Shown piece by piece: positions 1 through 9,226 of a stretch of 64,000 nt of DNA (its first letter is position 1; the number at the start of each line of letters is the position of its first letter). The stretch is taken from the NCBI GenBank assembly GCA_004172935.1, contig SDZD01000018.1, forward strand, positions 1 through 64,000. The letters run 5' to 3'. The DNA comes from a bacterium (GTDB lineage Bacteria; Armatimonadota; Abditibacteriia; Abditibacteriales; Abditibacteriaceae). The notes under the pieces are model-generated. The model was given only the letters and a program-made list of their open reading frames with translations. It searched no databases and had not been told where the DNA came from. The position numbers and the translations under genes are program-made.

Positions 1-15
1 CCCCCACCACCACTC

Positions 16-90
16 CACGAGCGACTCCCCCATTTCAATGAGCGGTCCCTCTCCATGAAATGGGGAGGTTAGGAGGGGCCAAACGCCAGA
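16..90. repeat. Short dispersed repeat, copy A
   Basis: About 75 bases are nearly identical to 3014-3090: both carry CACGA, a GACTCCCC block, and a core reading CCTCTCCATGAAATGGGGAG followed by a GGAGGGGCC tail. The core is partly self-complementary. It looks like a non-coding dispersed (REP/MITE-like) element. I see no gene or clear promoter in the rest of 1-288. Confidence 0.7.
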
Positions 91-288
91 TTCCCACTGT
101 CCCCCGTAGAGACGTGCCTAGGCGCGTCTTGTACTTTCAATTCCCCACCACTCCCGCTCAAGTGCCGCATTAACTGGCGCTATCTGTCGGCGAAGGTTGG
201 GCGCCCGACAACGTCAGGGCAGATTCCGTTGGCTGCGGTTTTATACCGCCTCTTTTCCCCCACTCCCACTGTCACAAAATCACTTCTT

Positions 289-2013
289 ATGCTCTTTCCG
301 CCAGCCAGCAGGCGTTTCCACGTCGCCATCTGCCTTTCAACCTTACTCGTGTGTGGTACTCCGTTTCTCACTCCCCCTGTCATGGCCGCCCCAAAAACCG
401 TTCTGTCCCTATCCGACTTCGGCGCCCGCCCCAATTCAGGCGCCGACGCAACCCCGGCATTTCAGGCCGCCTTCGCCGCAGTCGCCAAACACCCCGAAGG
501 CGCTGTACTCCGCATCCCCAAAGGCCGCTACGACTTGTTCCCCGCTCAGGCCAGTAAACGCCCTTGCTTCGCCTCGAACGCGACTGAAAGCAACTCCGAT
601 GGCACACGCACCATCGCCCTCGACCTGCGCTCCCTCAAAAACCTCAGCATCGAAGGCAACGGCTCGTTGCTTATGATGCGCGGCAACATGACTTTGCTCG
701 TCGCCGAAAACTGCGAAAACCTCACCGTTTCCAACCTCGCCTTCGACTTCTTGCGCCCCACCGTCTCCGAACTCACCATCCGCGAAAAAGGCGACGGCTT
801 TTTCACCGCCCAAATCCACCCCGACTCGAAATACGAAATCGTTAACGGCAACTCCATCCGATGGATTGGCGAGGGCTGGACGCGCAGCCACAACCTGTGG
901 CAGATTTTTGACCCGACTACCGAGCGTGTCTGGCGAGCGGGCAACCCCCTCGCCAATATGAAGAAAATCGAGCAGATAGGCCCCGGCCTACTCCGCTTCG
1001 AGCCTGCCCAACTGACCTCGCTTCAGGTTGGGCAAGTGCTTCAGGGCCGCGATACCACGCGCGATCAGGTAGGCATGTGGCTCAACCACTCAAAGAATCT
1101 GACCCTGCGCGATGTGAAAATCCATTTCATGGCTGGCTTTGGCCTCTTGAGCCAGTTCAGCGAGAACTTGAATTTCGAGCGCCTCCAAGTCGCCCCCGCT
1201 CCCCAATCGGGCCGCACCTGTGCCGTCGCAGCCGACGTGCTGCATTTTTCGGGTTGCAAAGGCCGTATCACGGTGCGCGACAGCCTGCTCTCCGCAGCCA
1301 ACGACGACGCCCTCAACGTCCACGGCACTCACCTGCGCATCATCGAAAAACCTGCTCCCAACCAAATCCTCGTGCGCTTCATGCATCCGCAAACGTGGGG
1401 ATTCCAAGCCTATTTCCCCGGCGACGAGGTTAGCTTCGTCCACCCCGACACCATGAAAAACTTCGGCGACACCAAAGTTCTCGCCGCCGAAATGAAAAGC
1501 CCTCGCGAGCAACTGCTCACCCTCGCCGCTCCCATTCCCGCCGAAGTCGTTCTTAACTCCGATTGCCTCGAAAACACCACCTGGACACCGAGCGTCGAAG
1601 TCACCAACTGCGACATCAAACACATTCCCACGCGCGGCTTTCTGCTCACCTCGCGGCGCCCGCTGCTTATCCAAAACAACCGCTTTTTCCGCACCAACGA
1701 CCCGGCGATTCTGGTCGAAAACGACGCCTCCGGTTGGTACGAATCCGGCCCGGTGCGCGACCTGACCATCAAAAACAACTCTTTCATTCAATGCGGCGAA
1801 CCAGCCATCGACATTCATAATCGCAACCATTCGGGCATCAAAATCATCGGCAACACCTTCACTCTCAAAGACGACAGGGCTATCCGCGCCATTGGCGTTG
1901 CGGGCCTACACCTCTCTAACAACACCGTCAAAATCAAGCCCACTCCCCTCTTCGACACCACCGAGAGTAGCGCTGTTATGCTCAAAGACAACTCCATCAC
2001 GCTCGCTCCTTAA
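289..2013 (+). CDS. Secreted right-handed beta-helix (pectate-lyase-fold) protein
   Basis: A 574-residue secreted protein. The ATG at 289 begins a clear signal peptide (residues 1-33, ending near PPVMA), whereas the frame opens upstream only with a TTG at 229. Residues 39-60 contain the SDFGA...D.TPAFQAA pattern that opens many pectate-lyase-superfamily proteins. From about residue 110 onward, short Asn-rich turns of the N-N-x-F/I type recur (for example NNRFF, NNSFI, GNTF, NNTV), as expected for stacked coils of a right-handed parallel beta-helix. Family members bind or cleave polysaccharides; the exact substrate cannot be read from sequence. The next gene starts 20 bases downstream on the same strand, so the two are probably co-transcribed. 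Confidence 0.8.
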   Translation: MLFPPASRRFHVAICLSTLLVCGTPFLTPPVMAAPKTVLSLSDFGARPNSGADATPAFQAAFAAVAKHPEGAVLRIPKGRYDLFPAQASKRPCFASNATESNSDGTRTIALDLRSLKNLSIEGNGSLLMMRGNMTLLVAENCENLTVSNLAFDFLRPTVSELTIREKGDGFFTAQIHPDSKYEIVNGNSIRWIGEGWTRSHNLWQIFDPTTERVWRAGNPLANMKKIEQIGPGLLRFEPAQLTSLQVGQVLQGRDTTRDQVGMWLNHSKNLTLRDVKIHFMAGFGLLSQFSENLNFERLQVAPAPQSGRTCAVAADVLHFSGCKGRITVRDSLLSAANDDALNVHGTHLRIIEKPAPNQILVRFMHPQTWGFQAYFPGDEVSFVHPDTMKNFGDTKVLAAEMKSPREQLLTLAAPIPAEVVLNSDCLENTTWTPSVEVTNCDIKHIPTRGFLLTSRRPLLIQNNRFFRTNDPAILVENDASGWYESGPVRDLTIKNNSFIQCGEPAIDIHNRNHSGIKIIGNTFTLKDDRAIRAIGVAGLHLSNNTVKIKPTPLFDTTESSAVMLKDNSITLAP

Positions 2014-2033
2014 GCAAACTGGGGCCGCTTTTT

Positions 2034-2897
2034 ATGACACCTGAATTTTTAGTAGGCGAACACAACGGCACGGGCGAAAACCCATTGTGGGACGAACAGC
2101 GCGGACTGCTGTTTTGGTGCAACATTCCCAAAGGTCAAATCTTCTCCTTCGACCCGAAAACCAACTCCCACAAACTCATCGTCGAACTCGGCCAGGAGTG
2201 CGGCGCCTTCAGCCTCGAAGAATCGGGCAACTTGCTACTGTTGTTCACGGGCGACGCCGCCCTGCTCAACCCCGAAACAGGCGAAGTCACCCCCATCAAA
2301 AACGGCTTCCTCGGCGACACCGGACGCTTCAACGACTGCATCAGCACCCCTAACGGCTCGGTCTTCGCCGGAACAGTCGATTGGGAAAAGCGCACACGCG
2401 GTGGCCTTTTCCACCTGCACGCCGGATTCGAGAACCACAAAATCGTCGGCGGCACCGAATGCTCCAACGGCTTAGGCTGGACAGCCGACAAACTCGGCCT
2501 CTATTGGGCCGATTCGCCCGCCCGCAAAACATGGCGCTTCGACTTCGACCCCGAAACCAATGAGTTGTCCAACCAGACTCTCTGGCTCCACACGCCCGAC
2601 TGCGTGCCCGACGGACTAACCACCGACTCCGATGGCCACGTCTGGATCGCCTTCTTCGACGGCGCCTTCATCCGCCGCTACGACTCCGGCGCCAATTTCA
2701 TCGAGCAAATCGACTTCCCCGCCAAACACGTCACCAGCTGCATCTTCGGCGGCGAAGACATGACCGAACTCTACGTCACCACAGGCGGCGGCAAAGACGA
2801 CGACGCCCCCGACAACCCCAACGGCGCCCTCTACCGCCTGAAAACCAACTCACAAGGCATGAAAGAATACCGCTCGAACTTGGGCCAATCAGCCTAG
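2034..2897 (+). CDS. SMP-30/gluconolactonase/LRE family protein
   Basis: A 287-residue protein with no signal peptide, so probably cytoplasmic. It matches the SMP-30/gluconolactonase beta-propeller family. The metal-ligand set is visible: Glu15 in GENPLWD, Asn100 in GRFND, Asn145 in SNGLGW and Asp193 in PDGL, equivalent to the Glu/Asn/Asn/Asp ligands of human SMP-30. These enzymes hydrolyse sugar lactones (for example gluconolactone) using a divalent metal. The position 20 bases after the beta-helix protein suggests that a sugar released outside is oxidised to a lactone and opened here. The precise sugar is not known. The length is typical for the family. Confidence 0.88.
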   Translation: MTPEFLVGEHNGTGENPLWDEQRGLLFWCNIPKGQIFSFDPKTNSHKLIVELGQECGAFSLEESGNLLLLFTGDAALLNPETGEVTPIKNGFLGDTGRFNDCISTPNGSVFAGTVDWEKRTRGGLFHLHAGFENHKIVGGTECSNGLGWTADKLGLYWADSPARKTWRFDFDPETNELSNQTLWLHTPDCVPDGLTTDSDGHVWIAFFDGAFIRRYDSGANFIEQIDFPAKHVTSCIFGGEDMTELYVTTGGGKDDDAPDNPNGALYRLKTNSQGMKEYRSNLGQSA

Positions 2898-2932
2898 TAG
2901 CAGGTCGATAGAAGTCCCCGGACACAACGCCT

Positions 2933-2967
2933 GCCTTCCTTCTCCCACGCAGTGGGAGAAGGAAGGC
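2933..2967. repeat. Perfect 16-bp hairpin downstream of the lactonase gene
   Basis: GCCTTCCTTCTCCCAC (2933-2948) pairs perfectly with 2952-2967 around a 3-base loop. It begins 35 bases after the lactonase stop codon and has no T-run, so it may be a palindromic repeat (REP-like) that also ends or stabilises the transcript. Confidence 0.6.
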
Positions 2968-3013
2968 GCGAAGCGCTGGGTGAGGGCCGCGAAGCGGTTA
3001 CCAACTCCCATCT

Positions 3014-3090
3014 CACGAAAGACTCCCCAATTCCGTGAGCGGCCCCTCTCCATGAAATGGGGAGGTTAGGAGGGGCCAAAACGCCACACT
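3014..3090. repeat. Short dispersed repeat, copy B
   Basis: Second copy of the repeat at 16-90, in the same orientation. The two copies bracket the beta-helix and lactonase genes. The following 3091-3334 shows no gene that I can support. Confidence 0.7.
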
Positions 3091-3334
3091 CCCCCGCATC
3101 ACTAATCCCCCCTCCTCTTCTATAAAAGAGTCCCAATAAGCCCTATAAACACCCCTCGACTCATTTTCGATGTGATGTGGGAAAATTGCTGCTCAAACCA
3201 GAGAACTTCGTTAAAGATTAGTAAATCACTCGTCAAAACCGTCGTTCCGATTTGTGACAAGCCATTTTTCCGGCTTTCAAGCTGTCGTTAAAATAGAATT
3301 TCTACATAACATCCGTTATCTTTCGTTGCCGCTC

Positions 3335-3895
3335 TTACTCGCCCTTTTGCAGTAGGTGCATGAACTCATCGAAAGAGTTAGCTACTAAATAAATGTTGCT
3401 ATTATCGTCGTTGGGATTGCTGTTGAACCAAAACACAGCATGAGGATGAAAGCCTGAAAGAGCGAGGCAAATCATATTGTTGCCCATGTCGCAAGCTATA
3501 GGCAACAATTCCTCTGGCCAGCCGACATACTCAATACCTTCCATATTTCTTACCAAGCGTAAACCTCTAAGGGAACTGGCGGGGAATGGGTCAACACTCA
3601 AATTTTCTATGAAAAGAAAGTAATTGTTAACGGGGTTATCATCAAAAACAAATATCCGTCCTTCGACATTAGCTTGTTCTTGCACGAATGGATATGAGAC
3701 AGAGGCTAGGTGGAAGTAGCCATGAGTTCGCAAGTAACGAAGAAAATTGCGGTAGTCTTCCGGCAAAATGTAGCCTAATCTGTTCTCCATCTCCACTAAT
3801 TCTTCATCAGAAAGCGGAGGTAGAGTCGGGCTTCCTGATGAATCATGCGTTTCCCTCTTTAAACCGTTAAGGAGTTCTTTGTATTTGTCTAACAT
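3335..3895 (-). CDS. SMI1/KNR4 (SUKH-1) family protein
   Basis: A 186-residue cytoplasmic protein. The N-terminal part (LSDEELVEMENRLGYILPEDYRNFL, residues about 28-52, interrupted here only by description) has the SUKH-superfamily signature: an acidic helix, then a Leu-Pro-x-Asp/Glu-Tyr motif followed by an aromatic-rich helix. The C-terminal half contains the expected alternating strands with a YVGWPEE motif and ends in a helix (FDEFMHLL). SUKH proteins are often immunity proteins against polymorphic nuclease toxins, though many stand alone. The neighbours on the same strand are remnants of other small genes, as in polyimmunity loci, but no toxin gene is visible nearby. Function is inferred from family only. 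Confidence 0.75.
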   Translation of the reverse strand: MLDKYKELLNGLKRETHDSSGSPTLPPLSDEELVEMENRLGYILPEDYRNFLRYLRTHGYFHLASVSYPFVQEQANVEGRIFVFDDNPVNNYFLFIENLSVDPFPASSLRGLRLVRNMEGIEYVGWPEELLPIACDMGNNMICLALSGFHPHAVFWFNSNPNDDNSNIYLVANSFDEFMHLLQKGE

Positions 3896-4042
3896 AATGG
3901 ACAGTATCTTACCTAAGCCCTATTTTGGCTTTATAAAGCCAAACTTCCCCAGCAATACCCCTAAAATCACCGATTCTCAATAACAAGCCGTTTTTCTGTG
4001 AGGTTTAGTTCCTTAAACCTATGCACGAATTAAAGGGCATTT

Positions 4043-4518
4043 TTAATAATTCGCGGATTCCTCATCCAGCCACTTTTGCGGCCAGAACTCGCGGGGCATG
4101 GCAAGCTGAAATTCCAGTTTTTCGTGATTTGTGAAGGGGTACTCCAATTCGTTCGGTCTCAACTTTCGCCAAGCCCATTCTTCCTTGAACCCCAATCGAT
4201 AGAGGCCAAGAGCCATCAAGGAGTTGCAAGCTGCGTCACTCGATGCAAAAACCGCTTCCCCAAAATCCTCATCATCAATACAAAATTCGTACACATCTTC
4301 GTTATTTCCAATGATTATTTTGACAATCAGAATCTTTCCCGTTTCGTTATGGATTCAGCCACAATCGCGGTTTCGGGGGCAAGACTGGACTGCCCAACGT
4401 AGACGTAGGCATTAAAGCCGTGGTCCCCCACAAGTTCCAGAGTAGTCACCTCAAACGCCGCTGCTACTCGTTTGACTTCTTCCCGCTCGGTTTCCAGGCT
4501 CACATCTTCAAATTCCAT
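4043..4518 (-). pseudogene. Frameshifted paralogue of the small unknown protein at 9227-9655
   Basis: Two overlapping frames make one protein if joined. From ATG 4518 the first frame reads MEFEDVSLETE...APETAIVAES and stops at 4327. A second frame, open through the same place (ETGKILIVKIIIGNNEDVYEF...), continues to 4043. The join lies near 4330-4350 and needs one indel. The combined product aligns with the intact 142-residue protein at 9227-9655: both start with ME-x-E, contain an AxAFxV block, and end in a shared HEK(L/I)E..L.MPREFWPQ motif. A fragment of a third copy lies at 6955-7040. The start overlaps the stop of the decayed gene at 4500-4679. The family is not one I can name. Confidence 0.6.
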
Positions 4519-4679
4519 GCTTCAATCTCCTCGCGGCTAAAATCCTGTATCCACTCCGCTTTCTCGTGGGCAGTTGCTTTGACGTCGCAGCCTGAAAGCC
4601 AGCAACAACGGAGAAAGATGGGAAGCCACTGTTCAATGCATGGTACCAAAAGTGTCCGGATCGTAGCGGTATCTCGCTT
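4500..4679 (-). pseudogene. Remnant of small gene family A, copy 1 (C-terminal part)
   Basis: An open frame of 60 codons with no start codon, ending at a TGA (4500-4502) that overlaps the start of the next gene (ATG 4518). It encodes a C-terminus containing CCWLSGCDVKATAHEKAEW and then SREEIEAWNLKM. A second copy at 7573-7704 encodes an almost identical end (GCWLSGCDIDATAYEKAEW, SREEIEAWNLEM), and a shorter remnant is at 56284-56345. The similarity also holds at DNA level over about 120 bases. An in-frame TAG at 4680-4682 and good coding in another frame just upstream suggest decay. I do not recognise the family. Confidence 0.5.
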
Positions 4680-4881
4680 CTACTCCAGGGCAGAAATTCC
4701 TTCAAAAAATTCTCAATAGCCGCTTAGAGGCGCCTCCTAGTACGAACTGAGCGGTCAAATTCTCTTCCACTGCGAATTCAGGTGTACAAACCGACTCTGA
4801 CTCCTATATCTCATAGATTCAGAGAAGGGCCTGGCCGTGGAGGGCAAAGACTTATTTCCTATTTTCTCGATAATCCGGAAC

Positions 4882-6837
4882 ATGAAACAAACACTGCTAC
4901 TTAGTGGCGCCCTGATGATCGGTGTTGCGACTATTGGTGCTCTCGATGCGCGCGCCGATGTTCGGCTTGACAGCCTATTCACCGATAATATGGTGTTGCA
5001 ACGCGAAAAACCAGTCCCGGTGTGGGGCACGGCCAAACCGGGCGAGCGTGTGACGGTTAGCGTGGCCCAGCAAAAGCAGAGCGCCGTCACCGATGCGAAT
5101 GGTGCCTGGAAAGTCACGCTCAAGGCCATGCCCGGCGCGCAGAAGGTGCCGTTCGAGGTGCGTGGCGATAATCGCATTGAGTTGCAGAACGTGGCAGTGG
5201 GCGATGTCTTCATTTGCTCTGGCCAGTCGAACATGGAGTTCAACGTGTCAGGAGTCAATAACGCGGCAAATGAAATTGCCGCCGCCAATTTCCCCAACGT
5301 TCGCCTGTTGACTGTGCCTCGTACCGTCAAGGGCACTCGTCAGACATCGTTTGTCGCACCAGTGCAATGGGATGTCTGTTCCCCCAAAACGGTGTCCGCT
5401 TTCTCGGCAGTGGGCTACTTCTTTGGACGCGAGTTGAACCAACGAACTGGTATTCCCATCGGACTCATTCACGCCAGTTGGGGTGGTACTGTTGCTGAAG
5501 CCTGGGTCAGTCGCGACACCATGCTCAAGCGCGACGACTTCAAGGCTGCAACTCTAAAAACAGAGCAAATTTTCAATACACCCAAAGCCGAAATCATGGC
5601 GCAGCAAAATACATGGTTTGCCGATCATGACCCTGGATCGAAGGCCGACTGGCAGAACGCCGAATTCGATGATTCGTCCTGGAAAACGATGACATTGCCG
5701 GCGAGTTGGGAAAACGCGGGAATGCCCGATTTTGACGGTATCACCTGGTTTCGCAAAACAGTCGAGATTCCGGCAGCGTGGGCGGGCAAAGACCTCACTC
5801 TTTCGCTGGGTTCCATCGACGATTCGGACACAACATTCTTCAACGGCGAACAAATCGGCGATACGGTGGGCTGGCTGGACCTTCGCAATTACACCATCCC
5901 GGCCAACAAAGTTAAAGCGGGCAACGCGACAATCGCGGTGCGCGTGCTCGATACCGGCGGTCTCGGTGGGTTGGCTGGCAATGACACACTGAGCCTGAGT
6001 TTGAAAGATAACGCCACCCAAAAGATTGATTTGAGCGGCCAGTGGAATTACCAACCTAGCACCACCTTCAAGGAGTTGGGACCACTTCCGATTTCCCTCT
6101 CGACGGACAGGGGTGGCCCTAACCAACCAACGGTGCTTTACAACGGCATGATCGGGCCGCTTGAACCGTTCGCGGTGCGCGGTGCCATCTGGTATCAGGG
6201 CGAAAGTAACGCCGATAGAGCCCAGCAATACCGCACGCTGCTTCCCGATCTCATTCACGACTGGCGTACTCGCTGGAATGCCAAAGCCGATGGCAGTGAC
6301 TTCGCATTTTACATCGTGCAACTGGCCAACTTTATGGCTCGCAAGGATCAACCCGTCGAAAGCGGCTGGGCGGAACTACGCGACGCGCAGTACAACACGC
6401 TGAGAGTTCCCGGTACTGGTATGGCCTCAGCTATCGATATCGGTGACGGTGGCGATATTCACCCACGCAACAAGCAAGATGTGGGCAAGCGCCTGGCACT
6501 CAATGCACTCGCCAAAATCTATGGTCAAAAAGTCGAGTACACCGGCCCCAGCTTCGGCTCGCTCAAGATCGAGGGCAATACGGCCCGCGTCAACTTGACC
6601 CACGCAGGAGGGTTCAAGACTTCGGACGGTGGCGCACCGCGCACCTTCGCCCTGCAAGGTGCGGATGGAAAATGGTACGCCGCGACCGCTCGCATCGAAG
6701 GCAGTTCGGTATTACTCAGCAGCGATGCTGTTCCCGCTCCCAAGGCGGTTCGCTATGCGTGGGCCAATAACCCCGACGTGAACCTATTTAATAGTGCTGG
6801 TCTTCCTGCGAACCCCTTCCGCACCGATGCTCCCTAA
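4882..6837 (+). CDS. Secreted sialate O-acetylesterase-type SGNH esterase
   Basis: A 651-residue secreted enzyme. The ATG at 4882 starts a signal peptide (MKQTLLLSGALMIGVATIGA, cut near residue 25). Residues 105-120 hold the catalytic-serine block GDVFICSGQSNME (Ser116), the hallmark of the sialate O-acetylesterase family. The AIWYQGESNAD block follows after about residue 430, and a late DIHPRNKQDVGKRLA segment supplies the Asp and His. Residues about 255-390 form an inserted jelly-roll of the GH2 sugar-binding type (WQNAEFDDSSW...). The family removes acetyl groups from sialic acids or from acetylated plant and bacterial polysaccharides. A terminator follows at 6864. The upstream region holds only gene debris, so this gene is probably monocistronic. 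Confidence 0.88.
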   Translation: MKQTLLLSGALMIGVATIGALDARADVRLDSLFTDNMVLQREKPVPVWGTAKPGERVTVSVAQQKQSAVTDANGAWKVTLKAMPGAQKVPFEVRGDNRIELQNVAVGDVFICSGQSNMEFNVSGVNNAANEIAAANFPNVRLLTVPRTVKGTRQTSFVAPVQWDVCSPKTVSAFSAVGYFFGRELNQRTGIPIGLIHASWGGTVAEAWVSRDTMLKRDDFKAATLKTEQIFNTPKAEIMAQQNTWFADHDPGSKADWQNAEFDDSSWKTMTLPASWENAGMPDFDGITWFRKTVEIPAAWAGKDLTLSLGSIDDSDTTFFNGEQIGDTVGWLDLRNYTIPANKVKAGNATIAVRVLDTGGLGGLAGNDTLSLSLKDNATQKIDLSGQWNYQPSTTFKELGPLPISLSTDRGGPNQPTVLYNGMIGPLEPFAVRGAIWYQGESNADRAQQYRTLLPDLIHDWRTRWNAKADGSDFAFYIVQLANFMARKDQPVESGWAELRDAQYNTLRVPGTGMASAIDIGDGGDIHPRNKQDVGKRLALNALAKIYGQKVEYTGPSFGSLKIEGNTARVNLTHAGGFKTSDGGAPRTFALQGADGKWYAATARIEGSSVLLSSDAVPAPKAVRYAWANNPDVNLFNSAGLPANPFRTDAP

Positions 6838-6863
6838 TTAGACAGTAGATATCTGGGAGAGAA

Positions 6864-6901
6864 ACGTGCCAGGCGTGTTCGCGTCTGGCACGTGAGTTTT
6901 T
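6864..6901 (+). terminator. Rho-independent terminator of the esterase gene
   Basis: ACGTGCCAGGCG pairs with CGTCTGGCACGT around a short loop (one G-T pair), followed by GAGTTTTT. It starts 27 bases after the esterase stop. Confidence 0.75.
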
Positions 6902-6954
6902 AGCTGCGCATTCCTAAGCATCACTGCTGTGGCTCACATAATGTTCGTCCGCTT

Positions 6955-7040
6955 CCCCCTGTCATTTCGTTGCGACCAGAACTCGCGGGGCATGGTGAGG
7001 TGCAGTTCGAGCGTTTGGTGGGCGAGGCCCGTCTTATGAT
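6955..7040 (-). pseudogene. Fragment of the 9227-9655 gene family (C-terminal motif only)
   Basis: Read on the minus strand this gives GLAHQTLELHLTMPREFWSQ, matching the C-terminal HEK(L/I)E..L.MPREFWPQ motif of 9227-9655 and 4043-4518. No start or full-length frame remains. It is the third copy in 6 kb and is clearly truncated. Confidence 0.55.
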
Positions 7041-7129
7041 TTGGTGGCCGATGTGGGGATTGAGCGCATGACTAAGACAAAGAAGACCAGAAGCAAGGTT
7101 ACTAGCAGGAGAGGGGCGCGGGCTGCTGT

Positions 7130-7507
7130 CTAGACCCAGTGATTCCAACGATCCCAGTCAATAGCGGCGCCGACGTAGCAATGCCAGTACTCCCACAAAT
7201 CCCATGATAGGTAACTCATCGTTCCCAATCCACCGAGAATACTCGGCAAGCGCCACTTCCACGTACGATACCCCACGCACAGCATCGCGCCGCAGCAACC
7301 AATCCCCGCATCGCACACCCCATCGTATCTCGTTATCTTTACTAGGTTCTGCAAACTATTAAAGTAGCTGAATTCAACCGAGCGATGGCTTAACGAAAAA
7401 TGGGAATGAGGGAGATAGTAATAGGTCACAGAGGAGCATATTTCGGCTAACAATGGCAGGATGACAACTCCCAACAAAGAACCCCACAGCCACGCGAAAC
7501 GCTTCAT
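7130..7507 (-). CDS. Small integral membrane protein, unknown function
   Basis: A 125-residue protein if started at ATG 7507. The segments FAWLWGSLLGVVILPLLAEI, the Cys/Gly-rich stretch CDAGIGCCGAMLCVGY and SILGGLGTMSYLSWDLWEYW look like three membrane helices. The frame is open back to an ATG at 7591, adding 28 residues that begin MEFGDVSEE. That opening copies the start of the protein at 4518 and overlaps the stop of the decayed family-A gene at 7573-7704, so the longer start may reflect recombination between copies of the same gene pair. No homology that I recognise. Confidence 0.45.
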   Translation of the reverse strand: MKRFAWLWGSLLGVVILPLLAEICSSVTYYYLPHSHFSLSHRSVEFSYFNSLQNLVKITRYDGVCDAGIGCCGAMLCVGYRTWKWRLPSILGGLGTMSYLSWDLWEYWHCYVGAAIDWDRWNHWV

Positions 7508-7572
7508 TACTGCTCCAGCCATTATTTGTCTATTCCAAAGGCCGCGCCCCTGTGTGTCTTCTATTTCCTCGC

Positions 7573-7704
7573 TTACATCTCCAAATTCCATGCTTCAATC
7601 TCCTCTCGGCTAAATCTCTGTATCCACTCCGCTTTCTCGTAAGCAGTTGCGTCGATGTCACAACCAGAAAGCCAACAACCGCGACGAAAAAGCGAGAGGT
7701 ACTT
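7573..7704 (-). pseudogene. Remnant of small gene family A, copy 2 (C-terminal part)
   Basis: An open minus-strand stretch from an in-frame TAA (7705-7707) to the TAA at 7573-7575. It encodes KYLSLFRRGCWLSGCD and then EKAEWIQRFSREEIEAWNL, the same C-terminus as copy 1 at 4500-4679, also conserved at DNA level. There is no start codon and no upstream continuation. As in copy 1, the stop overlaps an ATG of the following gene (7591). Confidence 0.5.
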
Positions 7705-7988
7705 TTACCCGAGAAAACCTATATCTTCACCAACTTCAACTCGTCCATCAGGATAAGCGGTGAGGCAACCCAAGTAGTCATTCTCAGTGTGGAAGTTGAG
7801 AGAGAAGAACATCTCACTTGCCAATTCATCGACCTGAACATACACATTGGCCTGCATCTGGGCATAATATCTACACTCGGCTTGGTAGTTGCGCCATTAC
7901 TGTTCGAGGGGATATTGCACCCATTCCGGCTCCCAGACCCGCGCCAACCGTGTCGCCAAGTTCTGCGCTTCCTGCTCTGTCATAGTCG

Positions 7989-8350
7989 CTAGAGTCTGCG
8001 GACAGGGCGATATATACAACCGCCTCTCTTGGTCTTCGAAGGCATTTCTCTGAGCGTTTTAGGTTCGTCCTGACACATCAGTGCCCAGAGTAATTTATAG
8101 CACCTTTTCGCCACCTCGCCTTCAAGAGCGAATCGCAACAGCACCATTCTCACGACTTCCGACCATGACCTTTGTGACGTTTTTCGAGGTATTTTGAAGG
8201 ATTTAGAGCCGCATTTATCGGCCACAATTCCAGCATTACCATACCCGTTAGTTGGTCGCGCAGTTTCCAAAAGCTGATCGTGGAAGCCCGCTTTATGTCA
8301 TGTTTGTCATAGTCGCACGCTTTGAAATCTAGCTTCGAGGTCAGTCTCAA
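7989..8350 (-). pseudogene. Possible frameshifted small gene, unknown
   Basis: Two overlapping minus-strand frames (8350-8150 and 8270-7989) could form one protein of about 120 residues with a shift near 8160: the first contains FWKLRDQLTGMVMLELWPIN and the second SEVVRMVLLRFALEGEVAK then CYKLLWALMCQDEP. Both read like protein, but I recognise neither. It lies in an area of gene decay, so I treat it as a doubtful broken gene. The bases 7708-7988 and 8351-8536 hold nothing else I can support. Confidence 0.25.
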
Positions 8351-8536
8351 GAGGAGCGATATCCGGAGAGTATCTTCGTCGGATCAATCGTCAGCAGTTA
8401 GATAGTCATCGTTGGAATTGCGCCTGATATTCGATAAAGTGACGGCACTCAAAAAGTCCACATGCCGAGCAAGAGCGGAAATTTGACTTAACCACAAAAA
8501 CGGCGTCAGAACAGTAATTCTCACATTACTATTTCT

Positions 8537-8932
8537 CTACTCAACCCCCGTTTGGATCTCCTGAATTCGATTGTCTTGAACAACGGTTCCAACCCTCCAC
8601 ACGTGCTGATCCCAAAAGCGCGGGAAAGCCCTTTGGGTCTTGACGAAGCCCAGCTTTATCGGGGAGGGAGGAAGAATTTTCCCACGCGCAATCTCGGATG
8701 GCATTGCTCCAGAGGAAAACCCATTGCGTTTCAAAATCTCCTGAGCTTGGGGCACAGCCATTCCCACGGAAATTTGGCCAGCGACTTGTTGAGCAAAAAG
8801 TCGCCCATCTGTCTCCAATGTTAGTGTCGCACTCGGACGCAGAGTCACAACTGCCAGCACGATAAAAGGGAGGGCAAACAGCAAAAAAGGGATCCGATTC
8901 AGGCGTTTCACAGATGGAGTTTCCTCTACCAT
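8537..8932 (-). CDS. Small membrane-anchored protein with a BamE/SmpA-like motif
   Basis: A 131-residue protein. Residues 13-31 (IPFLLFALPFIVLAVVTL) form one transmembrane or uncleaved signal segment, leaving a C-terminal soluble domain of about 95 residues. That domain starts with ISVGMAVPQAQEILKRNGF, which resembles the I-x-x-GM-(T/S)-x-x-x-(V/A) opening of the small SmpA/OmlA (BamE-like) fold, followed by three strand-like segments. A shifted frame covers the same bases but has no such features. The gene stands alone on the minus strand. Its function is unknown. Confidence 0.55.
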   Translation of the reverse strand: MVEETPSVKRLNRIPFLLFALPFIVLAVVTLRPSATLTLETDGRLFAQQVAGQISVGMAVPQAQEILKRNGFSSGAMPSEIARGKILPPSPIKLGFVKTQRAFPRFWDQHVWRVGTVVQDNRIQEIQTGVE

Positions 8933-9226
8933 CCCCCAATTAACCCTTCGTTATTCATGCTGCTTTCAGTGCAACGCCATAAACATTCAGAATTAAGTTT
9001 GGTTAAAGCCTACCCACCAATGCACATCCAAAACGTGGCACATCGAAGATTGCAGACGTGGGAGCGATGCCATTCATTATTACGATGACTAACACAATTA
9101 GAGGCTAGGCTGCGATAAGATTTTGTTCATCGCAGCCTAGCCAGCATAGTAATTCCTTCAGCGATATATGGAAGATATATGTCCTCCAATGAGGGAAGCC
9201 GGATAACTTTGAAAGAGACGCTCGGT

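Noticed and set aside
197-676. Plus-strand open frame overlapping the beta-helix start
   Set aside because: Shifted frame with Pro/Ser-rich composition and no features, shadow of the true gene.
436-891. Minus-strand open frame opposite the beta-helix gene
   Set aside because: No recognisable domain, opposite a clear secreted protein. Another antisense frame lies at 1090-1830 for the same reason.
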